A model generated the notes under the pieces. That model saw only the letters and a list, made by a program, of their open reading frames with translations. It ran no database searches and had not been told where the DNA came from. Below are positions 23,670 through 32,147 of a DNA stretch of 37,727 bases, one piece after another. This stretch comes from Deltaproteobacteria bacterium. GTDB lineage: Bacteria; Desulfobacterota; RBG-13-43-22. The stretch spans positions 1 to 37,727 of the forward strand of contig JACRBX010000287.1 in assembly GCA_016219225.1 (NCBI GenBank). The letters are read 5' to 3'. The stretch's first letter is position 1. The number at the start of each line of letters is the position of its first letter. The translations under genes and the position numbers were made by a program.

Positions 23670-24710
23670 CTACAAAAAGCACTGGGGATCTTCGGCCAGG
23701 AAATCATTCTCTGCTCTGGACTGGGAACAGGCATAGGCAACGGCCCGGCAACCGCGGCAATTGGCCCATCGGTTGCAAGAACCGCATTTGCCCTGGTACT
23801 GGCTCCTGTCCCGGAGCTTTTCGAGTACCGGAGAGGTAACCCAAAGTTCACGCAGCGAGTCTTCTTTGACATTCCCAATGGGGATCGGGAGCCTTCTGCA
23901 GGGGGTAACCGTTCCATCGGGTAAAATGGTCATTCCGGAAAATCCGGCCGCACAGCCGCCCATGGGCACAGCCCCAAGGTCCACCGTCTCGGCAAAGCGG
24001 TCCATTTGGGAGGCCACCGGATCGCCGGTGACTATTTCCAGACCAGGAAACCGGATCGAAAAGACTTCCAGATAAAGGTCCTTTAGTTCTTCCTTGCTCA
24101 GCATATGCGGCAGCAATCCCACCCCCCGGCCTGAAGGGACCAGCCGGGAAAAACCAAGACGGTCCACCTTGAGGGAATCGGCCAGGACGGCCATTTCTTC
24201 CAGATAAGGGGCGTTGATCTCAGATAAAGTCATATTCAAGGTGGTTTTAAGGCCCGCGGTCAGCAGTTGATCGATCCCTCCCAATGTGGCTGCGAAACTT
24301 CCCTTCCCCCGGATCGATTCATGGATCCTTTCCGGCCCTTCCATACTGACTTGAATCCCCTTCACCCCCAACTGAGAGAGCCGCTCGGCCTTTTCCCGGT
24401 CTATCAAAATCCCGTTGGAAAGCAGGTAAAGTTCAAATCCCTTTTGGCCCATGGCCTCCAAAATCTCAAACAGGTCCGGCCGGAGAAAAGGCTCTCCGCC
24501 GGTGACATTAAAACTGGGTGCGAAGGACATATCATAGGCTTCTGACCAGGCCTCGATCATATCGGCGATCTCCTGTACCACCGGTTTGATCTCAGCCAAG
24601 GACATCTCCTGGGAGGCTTTTCCTTCCTGATAACAATGCCGGCATCGAAGATTGCAGCGCTCGGTGAGGTGCCACTGAACAAAAAAATCCATAGCATTAT
24701 CCGTTAACAT
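23670..24710 (-). CDS. radical SAM/SPASM protein, putative peptide maturase
   Basis: A 346-aa enzyme. The radical SAM cluster motif is CNLRCRHC (Cys19, 23, 26) near the N-terminus, with GGEP at 71-74. The C-terminal SPASM domain holds auxiliary cluster cysteines at 253, 271, 309, 312, 318, 321, 328 and 344 (GGCAAGFSGM...TPC, CGSCNRWANCRGC). SPASM proteins of this size modify ribosomal peptides or proteins, or act in cofactor pathways such as PqqE, AhbD and NirJ. A 34-codon gene with a strong ribosome-binding site starts 258 bp upstream on the same strand, and a B12-binding radical SAM gene is upstream of that. That context favours a RiPP maturase; the substrate is unproven. Confidence 0.86.
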   Translation of the reverse strand: MLTDNAMDFFVQWHLTERCNLRCRHCYQEGKASQEMSLAEIKPVVQEIADMIEAWSEAYDMSFAPSFNVTGGEPFLRPDLFEILEAMGQKGFELYLLSNGILIDREKAERLSQLGVKGIQVSMEGPERIHESIRGKGSFAATLGGIDQLLTAGLKTTLNMTLSEINAPYLEEMAVLADSLKVDRLGFSRLVPSGRGVGLLPHMLSKEELKDLYLEVFSIRFPGLEIVTGDPVASQMDRFAETVDLGAVPMGGCAAGFSGMTILPDGTVTPCRRLPIPIGNVKEDSLRELWVTSPVLEKLRDRSQYQGKCGSCNRWANCRGCRAVAYACSQSRAENDFLAEDPQCFL

Positions 24711-24825
24711 AAACCCTCACTTTTTTTATCGGGTGGTTTTCGATTCGTTTTGATCACGCCATCATCAAAGGAAAAATGGCGGATAAGCAGGAGATTCTTT
24801 ACCCTGCCCATCCGCCACCGGGTTT

Positions 24826-24844
24826 CGTTGCTATCCAAGCAACG
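24826..24844 (-). other. stem-loop between peptide gene and maturase
   Basis: Perfect 6-bp arms CGTTGC / GCAACG with a 7-nt loop, 19 nt past the stop of the small peptide gene. There is no T-tract. In RiPP operons a hairpin here often raises precursor mRNA over maturase mRNA; that role is inferred from position. Confidence 0.4.
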
Positions 24845-24863
24845 TTTAAGATTTTCAACTCTT

Positions 24864-24968
24864 TCACTTGCGGCATACCTTACCAGGATTTTCCTTCAAG
24901 ACCTTCTTCATCTTATCCCAATAGGCAGCTTCCTTGGCCATCACCGTGGGGTTCGGCTTATTAGTCAT
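24864..24968 (-). CDS. 34-aa peptide, candidate RiPP precursor
   Basis: A 34-codon frame from ATG at 24968 to TGA at 24864, not previously assigned. The peptide begins MTNKPNPTVMAKEAAYWDKM, continues KKVLKENPGKV and ends in CRK. It is basic (Lys-rich) and amphipathic in the middle, with Tyr16, Trp17, two later Lys clusters and one Cys (Cys32) near the C-terminus. It has no signal peptide. AAGGAGGT lies 8 nt upstream of the ATG, the strongest ribosome-binding site in this part of the window, which argues that it is translated. It lies between a B12-binding radical SAM gene (ends at 25089) and a SPASM radical SAM gene (starts at 24710). I recognise no family. The role as a modified peptide precursor is inferred from context. 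Confidence 0.6.
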   Translation of the reverse strand: MTNKPNPTVMAKEAAYWDKMKKVLKENPGKVCRK

Positions 24969-25088
24969 CCCGATCCACCTCCTTTCTGTGATAGTTTTCC
25001 TTATAAAATAGCAAATTTTAATTTTAATAGAGATGGAGCCGGTGGGATATAAGGTATTTCCCTTATTTTGCCTTTGGAAATACTGTAT

Positions 25089-26711
25089 TTAACTCGTTTT
25101 AATAATTCTCCCCTCCTGGGTTTTGATATGATCCAATCGGGACCAGAGGTCGGAAAAGAGACCTGCTCTAAAGCGGGGCAGATCTCGATACCCTTCTTTG
25201 ACGGCGGCATAGAGTCGACCTTCGGCTAAAAGCCTTTCGAAAATCTCGGCCCCCAGGGCCGACCTCCTTCCCCCCTTCCGGGCAATCCCCAGGGCTGTTT
25301 TAAGATTTATCGTGGGGTCGTGAAACCGCAGCCCCTTAAAAAAATTGATCATCCTGGTGGCGGCAAAAAGGGTATAAATATCTTCTCGTTTGAAATTATC
25401 GGTTTCAATGGCCATGGCCGTGAGACAGGATTTAAGGACATCGGACTCGGTCGGTTCCGGAAACTTTTGAGCGATGGGGGTTCCGGGGGTTAAATAAAAA
25501 GGGGAGGCACCTAAAAGGACCGGGAGCTGGGAATTGACCCGCAAGGTCCGGATCATGGAGTTGAGTGATTCACCGGGCAGACCTAATATCTGATAAGAGA
25601 CAATCTTAAACCCTAAGCGGAAAGCCTCATGGACCACCGCCAGATAGTGTTTCATCCCCCGGGGTCGAAGGGCTTCTCTCCGGATCACGGGACTGGAACT
25701 GACCAGAGAAAGATTCAGATGGGTAAAACCAGCCTCTTTCATCAAAATCAACAATTCCGAATTCAGGCTCTGATAAGAGATGCCGTTCATGGCCAGCAGT
25801 TCGATTTTCCCCGGCGGAAAGGCCCGGCCTAATTTTTCACAGAGGATTTTTATCTCTCCCTGGTCAAAAGTCAGATTGTCGTCTTCAAAATCAAAGACCC
25901 GGTATCCCTCCTGATAACGAAGCCTGATTTCTTCAAAAACATCCCTTACCGATCGCCTTCGGTAGCCGGGAAAGGTGGTGTGTACCGAGCAAAAGGAACA
26001 CTGATGCGGACAGCCCCGGGAGGTCATGATAAAGCACATGGGGCGCTTTTCATAGGTATAGGTTTCCGGGGCCAAATCGGAAAGATCCGGAATGGGAAGT
26101 TCCTCGATGGGAAAAGGGACGCCAGGGGGATTCAGGAATAGACGGCCGTCTTTTTTGTATCCGAGCCCCTGAACCCCTTCCAACCCCTGGCCTGAGGACC
26201 AGGCCTTGATCAATTCCATCAGAGGCCTTTCCCCCTCTCCCCGGATCACCCAATCGACGGCCGGATGGCGGAGCATCAACTCGGGCAGGGCCGAGCAATG
26301 GGAACCGCCGAGAACAATCGGGCATTCTAATTCCTTCTTGATGGTATCGGCGCATTTCAGCACCTCCCGGAAATAAGGAGAAAAAAGCGAAGAAATCCCC
26401 ACCAGGTCGGGTTTTTCCTGAGCCACTTCCCGGGCAATGGTTTCAAGAGAGGCCCCGAAATGATAATAGTGGTGAAACAATGAAAAAGGGCTTTGGTCCG
26501 GCCAGGGGTAATAGTCTTTCAGATAAGCCAACTCTTTGGGCAGGGCGATGGTCCGTCGGCCCCAGCCTTGATGAAAATCTTTGATCACCACTTCCCATTC
26601 CGGCAGGTGCTTTTTCATCGCCCCCTTTAAATAAGCTAATCCGATGGGCTGAAGCCTAATGGCCGTATCATAGAAATCCTGGACGGGCGGCTGGATCAGG
26701 ACGAGTTTCAT
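25089..26711 (-). CDS. B12-binding radical SAM protein
   Basis: A 540-aa enzyme with an N-terminal cobalamin-binding Rossmann-like domain (MKLVLIQPPVQDFYD..., GISSLFSPYFREVLKCADTIKKELECPIVLGGSHCSA) and a radical SAM domain. The Fe-S motif is CPHQCSFC (Cys234, 238, 241). The C-terminal about 150 residues are a helical extension with no assigned fold. B12-radical SAM enzymes typically methylate unactivated carbons or carry out ring contractions; the target is unknown. The gene is followed at 120 bp by the 34-aa peptide gene and then the SPASM radical SAM gene, all on the same strand. A TATAAT box lies about 35 bp upstream of its start, overlapping a divergent promoter. Confidence 0.88.
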   Translation of the reverse strand: MKLVLIQPPVQDFYDTAIRLQPIGLAYLKGAMKKHLPEWEVVIKDFHQGWGRRTIALPKELAYLKDYYPWPDQSPFSLFHHYYHFGASLETIAREVAQEKPDLVGISSLFSPYFREVLKCADTIKKELECPIVLGGSHCSALPELMLRHPAVDWVIRGEGERPLMELIKAWSSGQGLEGVQGLGYKKDGRLFLNPPGVPFPIEELPIPDLSDLAPETYTYEKRPMCFIMTSRGCPHQCSFCSVHTTFPGYRRRSVRDVFEEIRLRYQEGYRVFDFEDDNLTFDQGEIKILCEKLGRAFPPGKIELLAMNGISYQSLNSELLILMKEAGFTHLNLSLVSSSPVIRREALRPRGMKHYLAVVHEAFRLGFKIVSYQILGLPGESLNSMIRTLRVNSQLPVLLGASPFYLTPGTPIAQKFPEPTESDVLKSCLTAMAIETDNFKREDIYTLFAATRMINFFKGLRFHDPTINLKTALGIARKGGRRSALGAEIFERLLAEGRLYAAVKEGYRDLPRFRAGLFSDLWSRLDHIKTQEGRIIKTS

Positions 26712-26723
26712 GGCGGTTCTTTC

Positions 26724-26752
26724 TTGTATTGTTATCTGGAAATGATTATACT
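26724..26752 (+). promoter_or_regulatory. overlapping divergent promoters
   Basis: In the plus direction TTGTAT (26724-26729), 17 nt, and TATACT (26747-26752) would serve the small gene starting at 26792. On the minus strand a perfect TATAAT (26745-26750) lies about 35 bp upstream of the B12 radical SAM start, though its -35 is weak. The two -10 boxes overlap, so the two directions may compete. Confidence 0.45.
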
Positions 26753-26791
26753 ATAGACAAAAATTGAATCATTAATAAAAGAGATGGTTTT

Positions 26792-27082
26792 ATGGAAAAA
26801 ATTCAGATAATCACTTCTGAACCCCAAAAAGTGCTTCCGGTTCTTCAAGATGCTATCGAACGACAGAAACGTATCCTTTCACAAAGTCTTTTTCAGACGG
26901 AGGAAAGGATTCAACAATTAGCTCATCAACTCCAGGTCAATCCTGATCTCCTTATGGCGGGGGAAGTGCCTCATCCTGAAAATCAGGATATGGATTTGCT
27001 TGAACTTGAAGGGGAATTGGAGATATCCCATCATCTGCGTGAGCAAATAAAGAACCTTGAAGATTTAACCATATGTCTCTAA
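26792..27082 (+). CDS. small protein, probable partner of a TumE-like toxin
   Basis: A 96-aa acidic, largely helical protein (e.g. VLQDAIERQKRILSQSLFQTEERIQQLAHQL, then LELEGELEISHHLREQIKNLEDL). I recognise no named domain. It overlaps by 10 bp the next small gene, whose product is the N-terminal half of a TumE/DUF6516-type toxin, and this is the usual arrangement for the partner or antitoxin of that family. A promoter-like TTGTAT-17-TATACT lies 40 bp upstream. Function as antitoxin is inferred from position. Confidence 0.65.
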   Translation: MEKIQIITSEPQKVLPVLQDAIERQKRILSQSLFQTEERIQQLAHQLQVNPDLLMAGEVPHPENQDMDLLELEGELEISHHLREQIKNLEDLTICL

Positions 27083-27249
27083 CAGGTTACCTGACCGACT
27101 TACAATCTCTCTTAGCAGAAGCCCCTTTTCTCCTCTCCACTTCACTTCATTACGAAGAACGTCCTCCCGTTGCCGGTTTGGTTAAAGGGACTCTGTTTTT
27201 TGCCGATGGATCTCAACTTAATTTCAAGGATGAGGATTGTGTAATATAA
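27073..27249 (+). pseudogene. truncated TumE/DUF6516-family toxin
   Basis: A 58-codon frame whose product (LTGYLTDLQSLLAEAPFLLS...LHYEERPPVAGLVKGTLFFADGSQLNFKDED) matches the N-terminal half of TumE-type (DUF6516) toxins, which normally run to about 100-130 residues with a later Arg-Trp-Asp-Asn-type motif. Here the frame ends in TAA immediately after the first half, and no continuation is seen in 27250-27295. It is therefore probably inactive, although it might still bind the partner. The start overlaps the upstream gene by 10 bp. Confidence 0.6.
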
Positions 27250-27295
27250 TACTTTCAATAAAATTTTTCCGATCCGTCAATTGAGGAGGTGACTC

Positions 27296-28492
27296 ATGAA
27301 CTACATCATTATCGGCAACGGGGTTGCCGGCACCACCGCAGCAGAGACCATCAGAAAAACCGACCCGGCAGGAGAAATCAAAATATTTAGCGATGAAGCC
27401 TTTCCTTTTTACAGCCGCATACGGTTGATGGAATACCTGGCCGGCGAACTGGAGATGCCGAAACTCCAGATCCGTTCCAACGCCTGGTATGATGCCCAGA
27501 AGATCCAACTTCTTCTGAATACCAAAATTAAGGAAATCGATAAAGACCGGAAAGAAGTGGTCACCCGGTCAGGAGAACGGTACGCCTATGATAAACTTTT
27601 ACTGGCCACCGGCGGTTATTCCTTTGTACCGCCTATTAAAGGGGCCGAAAAGCCTGGGGTATTCACCTTGCGCAGTCTCAAGGATGCCCGGGCCATACAG
27701 ACCTTTGCCGCCGGCAAGACCAATGCCTTATTGATAGGCGGCGGGCTCTTGGGTCTGGAAGTGGGCAACAGCCTTCGAAAGACCGGTTTGAAGGTAACGG
27801 TTGCCGAATTCTTCCCCCGTCTTCTTCCACGGCAGACCGATCCGGCCTGTGCGGCCCTGCTTCAAGGCCGCTTGGAGCAGATGGGATTTCATTTTTATCT
27901 GGGTGTTGTTTCCAAGGAAATCACCGGCGATGACCATGCCCAGGGGCTCCTTCTGGAGGATGGCCGGTCCATTGAGACCAATCTGATTATTATATCGGCC
28001 GGGGTCAGGCCCAATCTGGAACTAGGACAAAATTTAGGTTTGAAGATCGGCAAGGCCATCCCGGTTTCGGACCGGATGGAAACGGAGATCCCGGATATCT
28101 ATGCCGCCGGTGACGGCATCGAACATAAAGGGATGGTGTACGGCATCTGGCCGGCTTCGGAAAAGCAGGGCCAGGTGGCCGGTCTGAATATGGCCGGGGG
28201 GACGGCTGAGTATACCGGAACCACCCCTTCCAATCAGCTCAAGGTGGCCGGGATCGATTTATTAGCCGCCGGCGACATCGATCCCGAAGGGAAGCTTTTG
28301 GCCTTTGTCGATCAGAATCAGGCGGCCGGGACCTATCGAAAACTGGTTCTTAAAGATAATCAACTGGTGGGCAGTCTGCTTTTCGGCACCCTGGAAGGAC
28401 GGAAAAAAATCTTAAAGGCCCTGGAAGAAAAAAAGGACCTCTCGGCCATCAAGGACCAATTGGCCCGGTTCGATCTGGAGGCTTTGGGGTAA
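27296..28492 (+). CDS. FAD/NAD(P)-dependent oxidoreductase
   Basis: A 398-aa pyridine nucleotide-disulfide oxidoreductase-class flavoprotein. The FAD motif GNGVAGTTAAE is at residues 7-17 and the NAD(P) motif GGGLLGLEVGNSL near 150. The FAD-closing sequence IYAAGDGIEH is near 265. There is no CxxC redox pair. The nearest described relatives are rubredoxin reductases and the NirB N-terminal domain; it most likely reduces a small iron-sulfur or flavin protein. GAGGAGGT precedes the ATG. It is probably expressed on its own. Confidence 0.9.
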   Translation: MNYIIIGNGVAGTTAAETIRKTDPAGEIKIFSDEAFPFYSRIRLMEYLAGELEMPKLQIRSNAWYDAQKIQLLLNTKIKEIDKDRKEVVTRSGERYAYDKLLLATGGYSFVPPIKGAEKPGVFTLRSLKDARAIQTFAAGKTNALLIGGGLLGLEVGNSLRKTGLKVTVAEFFPRLLPRQTDPACAALLQGRLEQMGFHFYLGVVSKEITGDDHAQGLLLEDGRSIETNLIIISAGVRPNLELGQNLGLKIGKAIPVSDRMETEIPDIYAAGDGIEHKGMVYGIWPASEKQGQVAGLNMAGGTAEYTGTTPSNQLKVAGIDLLAAGDIDPEGKLLAFVDQNQAAGTYRKLVLKDNQLVGSLLFGTLEGRKKILKALEEKKDLSAIKDQLARFDLEALG

Positions 28493-28628
28493 ATTATAAA
28501 AATCATTTATGGCTCAAAGCTGAAGGCTCAAAGGAAGCGCTTATAGTTTGATATGTGAAAGCCAGAAGTTACCTTTAGGGGTGCAACGGGGGTTTTCTCC
28601 TCAGATTCAGTGACGTGGAGGTCGACCA

Positions 28629-30245
28629 TTGCATAGCCGATACAGGGAAATGTTCGAAACAAGATGGTCCGCCCTGGAAAAAAGGCTGTTGCCCGCGTAT
28701 GTGTGGACCAGCGACCCCTTGACCTTCTGGCGAGAGCGTATTCTCTTTCTCATCTGTTTCACCGCCGCCGTATTCGGCCCTATCGCTCTGATCCCTTCCC
28801 TTCTGCTGGCCTATAGAGAAGGACTCTGGAGTGTCCTCCTGATCGATTCCGCAGCCTATATGGCCGCCGTAACCATTCTGATTGCCCGTAATTCGTCTTT
28901 GGTGTTGCGAGCACTGGCTTTCTGTTCCATTCTCTTTACCCTCGGCATCTGCATCCTCTTTATTCTGGGGCCAGTCGGGGCCGGTTATATCTGGCTATTC
29001 GGCGCCTCGGTTCTGATCAGTACCTTCATCGGCCTCGGCGCTGCGATCTGGACATTAGTCTTGAATACGATTGCCCTTTTGTCGGTGGGGATTTTCATCG
29101 CTTATGGCAACCCGGAATGGATCTTACACGTGGTCAACCCACTGGAGAAATGGGTGGTCATGTCGGCCAATTTTCTCCTCCTCAATGCCCTTGTCACCAT
29201 TACCACGGCCTTTTTACTGAACGGCCTGAAAAAATCCCTCCTCATAGAGCAGAGGATCAGCAATCGTCTGCGGGAAAGCGAGGAATTGTTCAGGAGTTAC
29301 TTGGAGTATGCCCCGGATGGCGTCTACATGAGCGATCTGGAAAGCAACTTCCTTTACGGCAACCGCAAGTGCGAAGAGATCATCGGTTACAGGAGAGAGG
29401 ATCTGGTCGGTAAAAACTTCCTGGAGTTGAACATCTTGTCGAAAGAAAGCCTGAACAAAGCCGCCCAGTTGCTCCAGGCCAATATCGAGGGCAAGCCCAC
29501 CGGCCCGGATGAGATTGAACTGATCAGCAGAGAAGGGCGACTTATACCTGTTGAGATTAATACCAATGTAGTTCAACGGAGTGGTCAAAGGATTGTCATC
29601 GCTTCTATTCGTGATGTTACCGAGCGCAAACAAGCTTCGATGGAACTCCAGATAAGTTTGGAAAAACTCCGAAAAGCCTTGGGCGGGATTATCCAGGCCA
29701 TGGCCCTGACCGTAGAGAGCAGAGATCCCTATACCGCCGGCCACCAGCGGCGGGTAGCCGACTTGGCCAGATCCATCGCCCATGAAATGGGGTTTCCCGA
29801 GGACCAGATGGATGGCCTGCGCATGGCCGGTATTATTCACGATTTGGGAAAAATCGCCGTCCCGGCCGAAATCCTGAGTAAACCTACTCAATTAAGTAAG
29901 CTTGAATTTGGTTTGATCAAGGTCCACCCACAGATCAGTCATGACATCCTGAAAGACATTGACTTCCCCTGGCCGGTAGCTGAAATCGTTCTTCAGCACC
30001 ATGAAAGGATGGACGGCTCCGGGTATCCACAAGGCCTGATGGGATCGAATATTCTTTTAGAAGCCCGTATCCTGGCTGTAGCCGATGTGGTTGAGGCCAT
30101 CGCCTCGCACCGTCCTTACCGGCCGGCCCTGGGAATAGATGAGGCACTGGAAGAAATCTCGCAGAACCAAGGAATCCTTTATGACCGGGAGGTGGTCGAT
30201 ATCTGCTTGAGACTTTTTAAGGAGAAGGGGTATAATTTTAATTAA
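28629..30245 (+). CDS. membrane PAS/HD-GYP c-di-GMP phosphodiesterase
   Basis: A 538-aa protein. Residues 36-200 hold about six TM segments, forming a membrane sensor region. A PAS domain runs from about 215 to 333 (YAPDGVYMSDLESNFLYGNRKCEEIIGYRREDLVG...RDVTERK). The C-terminal HD-GYP domain starts near 350, with HDLGK (His404, Asp405), HHE (457-459) and GYP (465-467) all intact, so it should hydrolyse c-di-GMP. The start is TTG at 28629, supported by GGAGGT 6 nt upstream; ATG at 28650 is an alternative. It could be linked to Tad or motility control, but it lies far from the Tad genes. Gap 28493-28628 holds nothing I can name. Confidence 0.93.
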   Translation: MHSRYREMFETRWSALEKRLLPAYVWTSDPLTFWRERILFLICFTAAVFGPIALIPSLLLAYREGLWSVLLIDSAAYMAAVTILIARNSSLVLRALAFCSILFTLGICILFILGPVGAGYIWLFGASVLISTFIGLGAAIWTLVLNTIALLSVGIFIAYGNPEWILHVVNPLEKWVVMSANFLLLNALVTITTAFLLNGLKKSLLIEQRISNRLRESEELFRSYLEYAPDGVYMSDLESNFLYGNRKCEEIIGYRREDLVGKNFLELNILSKESLNKAAQLLQANIEGKPTGPDEIELISREGRLIPVEINTNVVQRSGQRIVIASIRDVTERKQASMELQISLEKLRKALGGIIQAMALTVESRDPYTAGHQRRVADLARSIAHEMGFPEDQMDGLRMAGIIHDLGKIAVPAEILSKPTQLSKLEFGLIKVHPQISHDILKDIDFPWPVAEIVLQHHERMDGSGYPQGLMGSNILLEARILAVADVVEAIASHRPYRPALGIDEALEEISQNQGILYDREVVDICLRLFKEKGYNFN

Positions 30246-30415
30246 TCAGAGGCTTTTCTGTGTCCCACACTGCCGGAGGGGATCATGGGGAGGATATCGG
30301 GGAGGGATTGCACTTCATTCCGCACACTCAACCGGAACTTCCATTTTTCCTCAAAGAGTCCCCGAACAGGATCGAGTGTGGATAGATTTCAGCCTCACGC
30401 CTATCGCCGGCATTA

Positions 30416-31894
30416 TTATTCCTCGATCTGCCAGACCGTTCCCTGAGAAGTATCTTTCAAAAGAACGTGCATTTCCGTTAACTGGTTTCGCAGGGCATCG
30501 GCCCGGGCCCAATCTTTTTCCTTACGGGCCTGGTTGCGTTGGGCGATCAATTCTTCGATCTCCTCCGCGGACAGGCCCATCTTTTTAAGGAGACGGGTCC
30601 GTTCCTGTTCCAAGAATTCCTGGGGAGGCTGGGCCAGGATCCCTAAGATTTGTCCGTATTGTTTGAAAAGTCCGGAAGCCTTCTGAAAGGGACCAAGCAA
30701 GCCTTTTATTTCTTTCGGGCGGATGGTATCCATCACCCGATTCAACTGCCTGGCTAACTCATACATATGTCCAATGGCCTGGGCGGTGTTGAAATCATCT
30801 TCCAGGGCTTCTTGAAAATGGGCCCCGAAATTAGTGATGGCTTCTTCCGTTTCCTGCACCCGTTCCGGGGTCAGGGATTCATTGCCTCTCATCTGAAGAC
30901 GATTTTCCGGGTTTTCCAAATCCCTCAACAGGGCATAAAAGCGGTGAAGGCCCATCTGGGCTTCCTGCATGGCCTGGTCCGAATAATCCAGCGGAGAACG
31001 ATAATGGCGGGAGAGTAAAAGCAGACGGATCCCCTCCGGATGGTACCGCCCGGCCATTTCCTTAATGGTCAAAAAGTTTCCCAGAGACTTGGACATCTTT
31101 TCCCCGTCAATGGTGACAAAGCCGTTGTGCACCCAATACCGGGCCAGAGGCTTCAAGGTAACCGCCATAGACTGGGCCAGCTCATTCTCGTGATGGGGGA
31201 AGATCAAATCCTTTCCGCCCCCATGAATATCAAAGGTCTCCCCTAAGTAACGGGAGCTCATGGCCGAACATTCGATATGCCAGCCCGGCCGGCCCGGTCC
31301 CCAGGGGCTGTCCCAGACCGGGTCTCCGGGCTTGCCTTTTTTCCAGAGGGCAAAGTCCATAGGATGCCGTTTTCGGGGATCGACCTCGATTCTGGCCCCG
31401 GCCTGCATCTCTTCCAAAGTCCTGTTGGAAAGGGCCCCATAGGCCGAAAACTTCTCCACGGCGAAAAAGACATCCCCGTCTATTTCATAAGCTGTGCCCT
31501 GTTCGATGAGTTTCTGAACCAATCGGATGATCTCCGGGATATGCCGGGTTGCCCTGGGCTCCCAATCAGGAACCAAAACCCCCAGGGCCTTCATGTCGTC
31601 TCCAAATTCCTGGATATATTTTTCGGCCAGTGTTTTAGGCTCTACACCCTGTTGCTCGGCCCGGGCGATGATCTTGTCATCGATATCGGTAAAGTTGCGC
31701 ACATAAGTAACCTGAAAGCCTTTAAACCGCAGGGTTCGAACCAGGGCGTCAAAAACAATCATGGACCGGGCATGCCCGATATGACAACTGTCATAAACCG
31801 TCACGCCGCAGACATAGATTCCCACCTGTGGCGGGTTCAGGGGGACAAAAGGTTCTTTCTGTTTGGTTTGGGAATTATAGATTCGAAGGGACAT
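30416..31894 (-). CDS. cysS: cysteinyl-tRNA synthetase
   Basis: A 492-aa class I synthetase that charges tRNA-Cys. The HIGH motif is CHIGHARS (residues 37-44) and KMSKS is KMSKSLGN near residue 269, with the zinc-binding Cys29 (YVCGVT) and HECSAM-like site CSAMS further on. The C-terminus holds the anticodon-binding region with the usual helical tail. Length is typical. It is in the housekeeping cluster upstream of ispF, with a MITE-like element in the gap (31921-32118). The gap 30246-30415 after it has no feature I can name. Confidence 0.96.
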   Translation of the reverse strand: MSLRIYNSQTKQKEPFVPLNPPQVGIYVCGVTVYDSCHIGHARSMIVFDALVRTLRFKGFQVTYVRNFTDIDDKIIARAEQQGVEPKTLAEKYIQEFGDDMKALGVLVPDWEPRATRHIPEIIRLVQKLIEQGTAYEIDGDVFFAVEKFSAYGALSNRTLEEMQAGARIEVDPRKRHPMDFALWKKGKPGDPVWDSPWGPGRPGWHIECSAMSSRYLGETFDIHGGGKDLIFPHHENELAQSMAVTLKPLARYWVHNGFVTIDGEKMSKSLGNFLTIKEMAGRYHPEGIRLLLLSRHYRSPLDYSDQAMQEAQMGLHRFYALLRDLENPENRLQMRGNESLTPERVQETEEAITNFGAHFQEALEDDFNTAQAIGHMYELARQLNRVMDTIRPKEIKGLLGPFQKASGLFKQYGQILGILAQPPQEFLEQERTRLLKKMGLSAEEIEELIAQRNQARKEKDWARADALRNQLTEMHVLLKDTSQGTVWQIEE

Positions 31895-31920
31895 AATTCA
31901 AAACGCTCCAAGATCAAAAA

Positions 31921-32118
31921 TTGATGTTCTCGTAAAAACTCGTCATTCCCGACTCCGTCCCGTTGGGGTCCTACGCCCCGGAGGGCGAAGGCGGGAATCC
32001 AGGCTATATGTAACTAATTAAAAACACTGAATTCCCGTCCCCGATTAAGACATTCGAGGACAAGCTTTCACGGGAATAACGTAAATCGGCGCTTTTGGAC
32101 TTATTACGAACGCATCAA
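31921..32118 (-). mobile_element. MITE-like element, copy B
   Basis: Inverted copy of the element at 4165-4328. When read on the minus strand it follows copy A almost base for base, except that the central palindrome carries about 30 extra bases (an additional GC-rich hairpin, CGCCCTCCGGGGCG...). It starts TTGATGTTCTCGTAAAAACTCG on the plus strand and ends CGAACGCATCAA. It fills the gap between ispF and cysS. Confidence 0.72.
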
Positions 32119-32147
32119 AATTCGATTATTTTAATGTTTTTGAAATC

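Noticed and set aside
24846-24866. Possible selenocysteine reading of the peptide gene's TGA (giving a CRKU motif), with the hairpin at 24826-24844 as SECIS
   Set aside because: Read-through would add only KS, a second TGA and KS before a TAA. The hairpin loop lacks the usual bacterial SECIS features, and no Sec machinery is in the window.
31277-31924. 215-aa plus-strand frame opposite cysS
   Set aside because: Antisense shadow of cysteinyl-tRNA synthetase; composition and lack of domains argue against a gene.
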